Virus record (IMG/VR): IMGVR_UViG_3300033148_001020
Location: 1-26,797 of that record
Source of the DNA: a virus
Length of the DNA: 26,797 nt
Reading direction: 5' to 3' (one strand)
Position numbers and translations under genes: made by a program. This document shows positions 23,849 to 26,797 of this stretch, piece after piece. The first letter of the stretch is position 1. Each line of letters starts with the position of its first letter. The notes under the pieces are model-generated. The model did no database searches. It saw nothing but the letters and a program-made list of their open reading frames with translations, and was not told the origin of the DNA.

Positions 23849-25096
23849 TTACAAAGTTAATAAATCTCTTTTGAAATGTTTAAGTGTGTAGTCTTTCTTC
23901 TTAATAACCGCTTTGTATATTTCTTTTTCTATACCGTCTTTACTAAAAACCCAGTACACATCATTCTTTAATCTATCTTTAGTTGTCATTCTATCTCTTG
24001 ACTGCCAGTAGCTTGTAGCACTGAAATCTATATTGTAGTATACAAGAGCATCAGCTTTTCTCAAACTGATACCTTCACGCCCACTAACAATCTGTAGAGC
24101 AATGTCTTTATCTGTGGTATTAAAACACTCAAGGTCTTGGCAAATATCTTCTCCAAAAACATTTTTGATTGCATTAAGTTCTTCTTTGAACTTATAAAAT
24201 ATACCTATCTTTTTACCTGCAAACTTTTCTTTAATAAAGTGTGCTTTACTATAATCAAGCACCATAGAGTTACCACTCTCAAACTTGATTGTGCCACTAC
24301 ATAACTGATGTACCTTAGTCATAAGTTTAACAGATGTATCAGCAAGTATAACCTCGTTCTCACCTTCAATAACAAGATCCTTCTTTAGTTTCTTGATGAG
24401 AATAGAAGTATCTTTTTCCATCTCCACCTCCAAAACATGCTCTTGAGTATCAACCACAAAGCCAGCATCCTTTTGACTAAACCTTATTGTATATGGTGCC
24501 ATTTCTTTTATAATCTTTTCAGAACCACGTGAGTAATCATTGATATACATACCACCAACTTTTAGTTTTGTCACGTTAATATATTCGTGAGCAAACTTAT
24601 AAAAGCTTTTGTGTTTTCTAAAAGGATTATTTGGCAATGCATAAACTTGATGATACATTTGGGAGTAAGCTTCCGGAGTAGGTGTACCACTTAAAAGTAT
24701 TACGTATGGGTTGGACCAAAATACAAACTCTTTAAACTTCTTTGCTCTACCACTTGGCTTTGGGTATGCTCCCATTCCGTGTGCCTCATCAGCTATTACT
24801 ACATCCCATCCTTTCTGTGGAAGTTTATGTAAAGATTCGTAGTTGATCACCGTTAGGTTGAAGTCTGGGTTATAAGCCTTATAATCATCCTCGATACTTG
24901 ATATTGCTTTCTTTTTTGTGATAAACAACACTTCTTGTATTCCATCATAAATATCATACAGCTCTTGGCATATACCTAAACTTGTAAGTGTTTTGCCGGT
25001 TCTAACCTCCATAGCTAAGTAGACAAACTTATGTTTGAATAGTATCTCTGTGCCAGTCTTTATTATGTCTTTTTGATAATCTCTAAACTCTATCAT
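23849..25096 (-). CDS. SF2 (SNF2-like) DNA helicase/translocase
   Basis: A helicase of about 415 residues, counted from the Met at 25096. Motifs in order: a Q-type start (FRDYQKD, 4-10), Walker A EVRTGKT (30-36), DEAH box (103-106), motif III SGTPT (136-140), motif V GREGISL (339-345) and motif VI QSRDRM (365-370). This is the full set for ATP-driven movement on DNA. I chose 25096 over the longer start at 25138 because it makes an ATGA overlap with the upstream stop codon and places the first domain at the usual distance from the N-terminus; the longer form would add 14 residues and a 46-base overlap. It precedes the VRR-NUC gene. It is likely to be a replication or recombination translocase. 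Confidence 0.87.
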   Translation of the reverse strand: MIEFRDYQKDIIKTGTEILFKHKFVYLAMEVRTGKTLTSLGICQELYDIYDGIQEVLFITKKKAISSIEDDYKAYNPDFNLTVINYESLHKLPQKGWDVVIADEAHGMGAYPKPSGRAKKFKEFVFWSNPYVILLSGTPTPEAYSQMYHQVYALPNNPFRKHKSFYKFAHEYINVTKLKVGGMYINDYSRGSEKIIKEMAPYTIRFSQKDAGFVVDTQEHVLEVEMEKDTSILIKKLKKDLVIEGENEVILADTSVKLMTKVHQLCSGTIKFESGNSMVLDYSKAHFIKEKFAGKKIGIFYKFKEELNAIKNVFGEDICQDLECFNTTDKDIALQIVSGREGISLRKADALVYYNIDFSATSYWQSRDRMTTKDRLKNDVYWVFSKDGIEKEIYKAVIKKKDYTLKHFKRDLLTL

Positions 25097-26797
25097 ATCA
25101 AAGAAGTTTGTGTTACGTTTTGACAAAACTCTATCCATTTACCAGTCTTATCTCTTCCTTCAATAGGTTTAGATTTGTACTTGTATATAGAGTAAGAATC
25201 TATCCACTTATAAAACCTTTGTCTTGATATAGTCATTCTTGCTTTCGGTCCGTAATCCGGATACTCATCTATGAAATCAAAGTAAAGATCGTTTCTAAGA
25301 ATCTTAGTGTTAGAAACTAATTTGTTATTCTCTTTACCATCCAATAGTCCACACCACTCAACAAACTCGTGAGAAGTTTCAGCAGACAATCTTCTAAGTT
25401 CAAGATTTACAAATGTACTTTTTAGTAATCCATTTTCTAAATACAACTGCAAACAACTAATCATAAAGTTATCAAACTGGCACCACTCTTCATCATCCCA
25501 TTCCCCAAAGAAATGTTTACCAAACTCCACTAACGGAGTAAACTCTTTAGTGTAATGCTGAGCAAGTTCTAACTCCCACTTTCTTCTTTCAAAAGAACTA
25601 CCCTTGCCACGAATAGCATAGTTGGTAGTGATAGCAATCTTAGGAGACTTACTAAATGGTATCTTAATAGCATCTTTGTTTTTCTTTTCAAGTGTTAAGC
25701 CTTCTGTTACCACAGAGAATAATCTTTCAAAGTCGAAATACTTTTTCACATCATCAAAACAAAGTAGTTGTGTATCGGCTGATACTAATTGGTAAGCAAA
25801 CGATCTTTCAAAGTTAAATGACTTGCCATCTATAACTACTAATTTTTTCATTTGTGATAGACCTTTCATAAATAAACCCTTACCAGTACCTCCTTCCGGA
25901 TTGTCTGATATTACCTCATCATTTAATATAACAGCCGGGCAATACGATAAGTTCTTGTATCCGTGCATCATATACCCAATAGTTGAATACATAGAGTTTA
26001 TTCTCTCATCAGTCCCACCTGCAATGTTATTTACAAATACTTTGAAGTCACATTCATTTACCTTGCATATTGTAAAATCTCTATCTATTACGTGATCCTT
26101 CCAAACATAACCTCCAAGATCAATGTAGTCTATAGGTTTTACCTCTGTGCTTGTAATTTTTACTGCACAATTTCTGTAATATAAATAAGAAGTTGATGAG
26201 GTATCCTCTATAAAGAACACATCAATAGAAGACAGCAGGGTTAAAAACTCTTCTCTAAAATATCTCGTGTGTTCTGCAAAGTAATTGTATATACTTATAT
26301 CATCCTCATCTATCAAGTAGTTTAATATAAAATCTTTTATTTCTTTTTCTGATGTATGATCAATTAAGTTATTGGTTACTCTTACAAAAACATAGTTCTT
26401 ACTACCTTGTGGGTTAAACTTATAGAACCCATGCTCCTCCAAAAACTGCTTGAAAGCTATGTGTATAATTTTTATTACACCCTTCTCAGACTTAGTCCAA
26501 AACTTTTGTTTAGCATTCTCATCCTCTATTCTTTCAAGTACACTATCTACATTATCTACATCAAACTTCTCCTCCTCCAACTGATACTTGATTTCTTTTT
26601 TAGATACACCTCTTCTAAACTTATTCTTTATTTGGTTTACCTTATCCTCATCCTCGTAATACTTGGTTCCAAAGTTTTGTTTTTGTGCGTAGGCTGACTC
26701 AATAGTTCTTTTGATCTCGTAGTCAGGAAAGTCTTTTGTAGCAAAGCTTGACATCACATACTCTGCAAGAGTTTGGTTTACTCCAAAGTCATTGAAG
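25093..26797 (-). CDS. Primase-helicase, SF3/D5-type (5' end off the window)
   Basis: About 568 codons are visible. The frame is open through the window edge, past the GTG at 26757 (upstream residues include VNQTLAEY), so the start lies outside. Counting from that GTG: residues 8-36 (DFPDYEIKRTIESAY, then FGTKYYEDE) look like the end of a primase C-terminal region. An SF3-type ATPase follows, with Walker A PEGGTGKG (287-294), Walker B LLCFDDV (331-337), the KIAITTNY sensor (373-380, Asn379) and Arg391/Arg392 as arginine finger candidates. The C-terminal ~80 residues look like a winged helix. It would unwind DNA at the fork and prime synthesis if the missing part is a primase. The stop overlaps the helicase start as ATGA. 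Confidence 0.85.
   Translation of the reverse strand, partial: FNDFGVNQTLAEYVMSSFATKDFPDYEIKRTIESAYAQKQNFGTKYYEDEDKVNQIKNKFRRGVSKKEIKYQLEEEKFDVDNVDSVLERIEDENAKQKFWTKSEKGVIKIIHIAFKQFLEEHGFYKFNPQGSKNYVFVRVTNNLIDHTSEKEIKDFILNYLIDEDDISIYNYFAEHTRYFREEFLTLLSSIDVFFIEDTSSTSYLYYRNCAVKITSTEVKPIDYIDLGGYVWKDHVIDRDFTICKVNECDFKVFVNNIAGGTDERINSMYSTIGYMMHGYKNLSYCPAVILNDEVISDNPEGGTGKGLFMKGLSQMKKLVVIDGKSFNFERSFAYQLVSADTQLLCFDDVKKYFDFERLFSVVTEGLTLEKKNKDAIKIPFSKSPKIAITTNYAIRGKGSSFERRKWELELAQHYTKEFTPLVEFGKHFFGEWDDEEWCQFDNFMISCLQLYLENGLLKSTFVNLELRRLSAETSHEFVEWCGLLDGKENNKLVSNTKILRNDLYFDFIDEYPDYGPKARMTISRQRFYKWIDSYSIYKYKSKPIEGRDKTGKWIEFCQNVTQTSLI

Noticed and set aside
23852-23859. TAACTTTG on the minus strand just before the VRR-NUC start, matching TAnnTTTG
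   Set aside because: It encodes the last residues of the helicase (Leu-Thr-Leu), lies within a tight operon, and the loose motif is expected by chance in AT-rich DNA.

Overview
The window looks like part of the genome of a lytic, tailed (podovirus-type) phage that infects a member of the Bacteroidota, most likely a marine flavobacterium. The DNA is AT-rich and the genes are packed end to end with almost no purine-rich ribosome binding sites. Three short intergenic gaps carry TATCTTTG, a match to the Bacteroidota -7 promoter element TAnnTTTG. The structural proteins resemble those I associate with Cellulophaga podoviruses and crAss-like phages. That placement is recalled by style and order, not searched.

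Left block (1-21840, + strand): virion genes. It opens with the 3' end of the major capsid protein, followed by a strong terminator. Then come a capsid-associated protein, a small unknown protein, a second terminator with a promoter next to it, and two connector/tail-adaptor candidates. A very large tail nozzle ('muzzle'-like) gene follows, then a related Cys-rich structural protein, another structural protein, and a small GNAT acetyltransferase behind its own near-leaderless promoter. The block ends with three candidate ejection/internal virion proteins of 248, 630 and 2714 aa. The last is a giant multidomain protein with an HEVFH zinc-peptidase motif, a DUF3293-like segment and a repetitive Arg/Gly tail. 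The order (capsid, adaptor, nozzle, then three internal proteins of rising size) parallels T7-like and crAss-like virion clusters.

Right block (21841-26797, - strand): a compact replication/recombination operon read leftwards from beyond the window. It holds a primase/SF3-type helicase (5' end off the window), an SF2 (SNF2-like) helicase, a VRR-NUC nuclease, an unknown protein, a DnaA-domain-IV-like protein with a coiled coil, a small helical protein, a tRNA-Arg(UCU), an HNH endonuclease and an unknown protein. The two blocks converge with their stop codons directly abutting at 21840/21841.

The most striking anomaly is an exact 26-bp tandem duplication at about 5033-5085. It breaks the muzzle-like gene into two overlapping frames; removing one copy restores a single 1686-codon gene. 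It is either an assembly error, a real mutation, or a site of frameshift rescue at a T6 run. Other points of interest are the DnaA-like protein, the multidomain giant virion protein, a C-terminal domain shared by two neighbouring tail proteins, and the promoter/terminator punctuation. I did not find CRISPR arrays, insertion sequences, integrases or rRNA.
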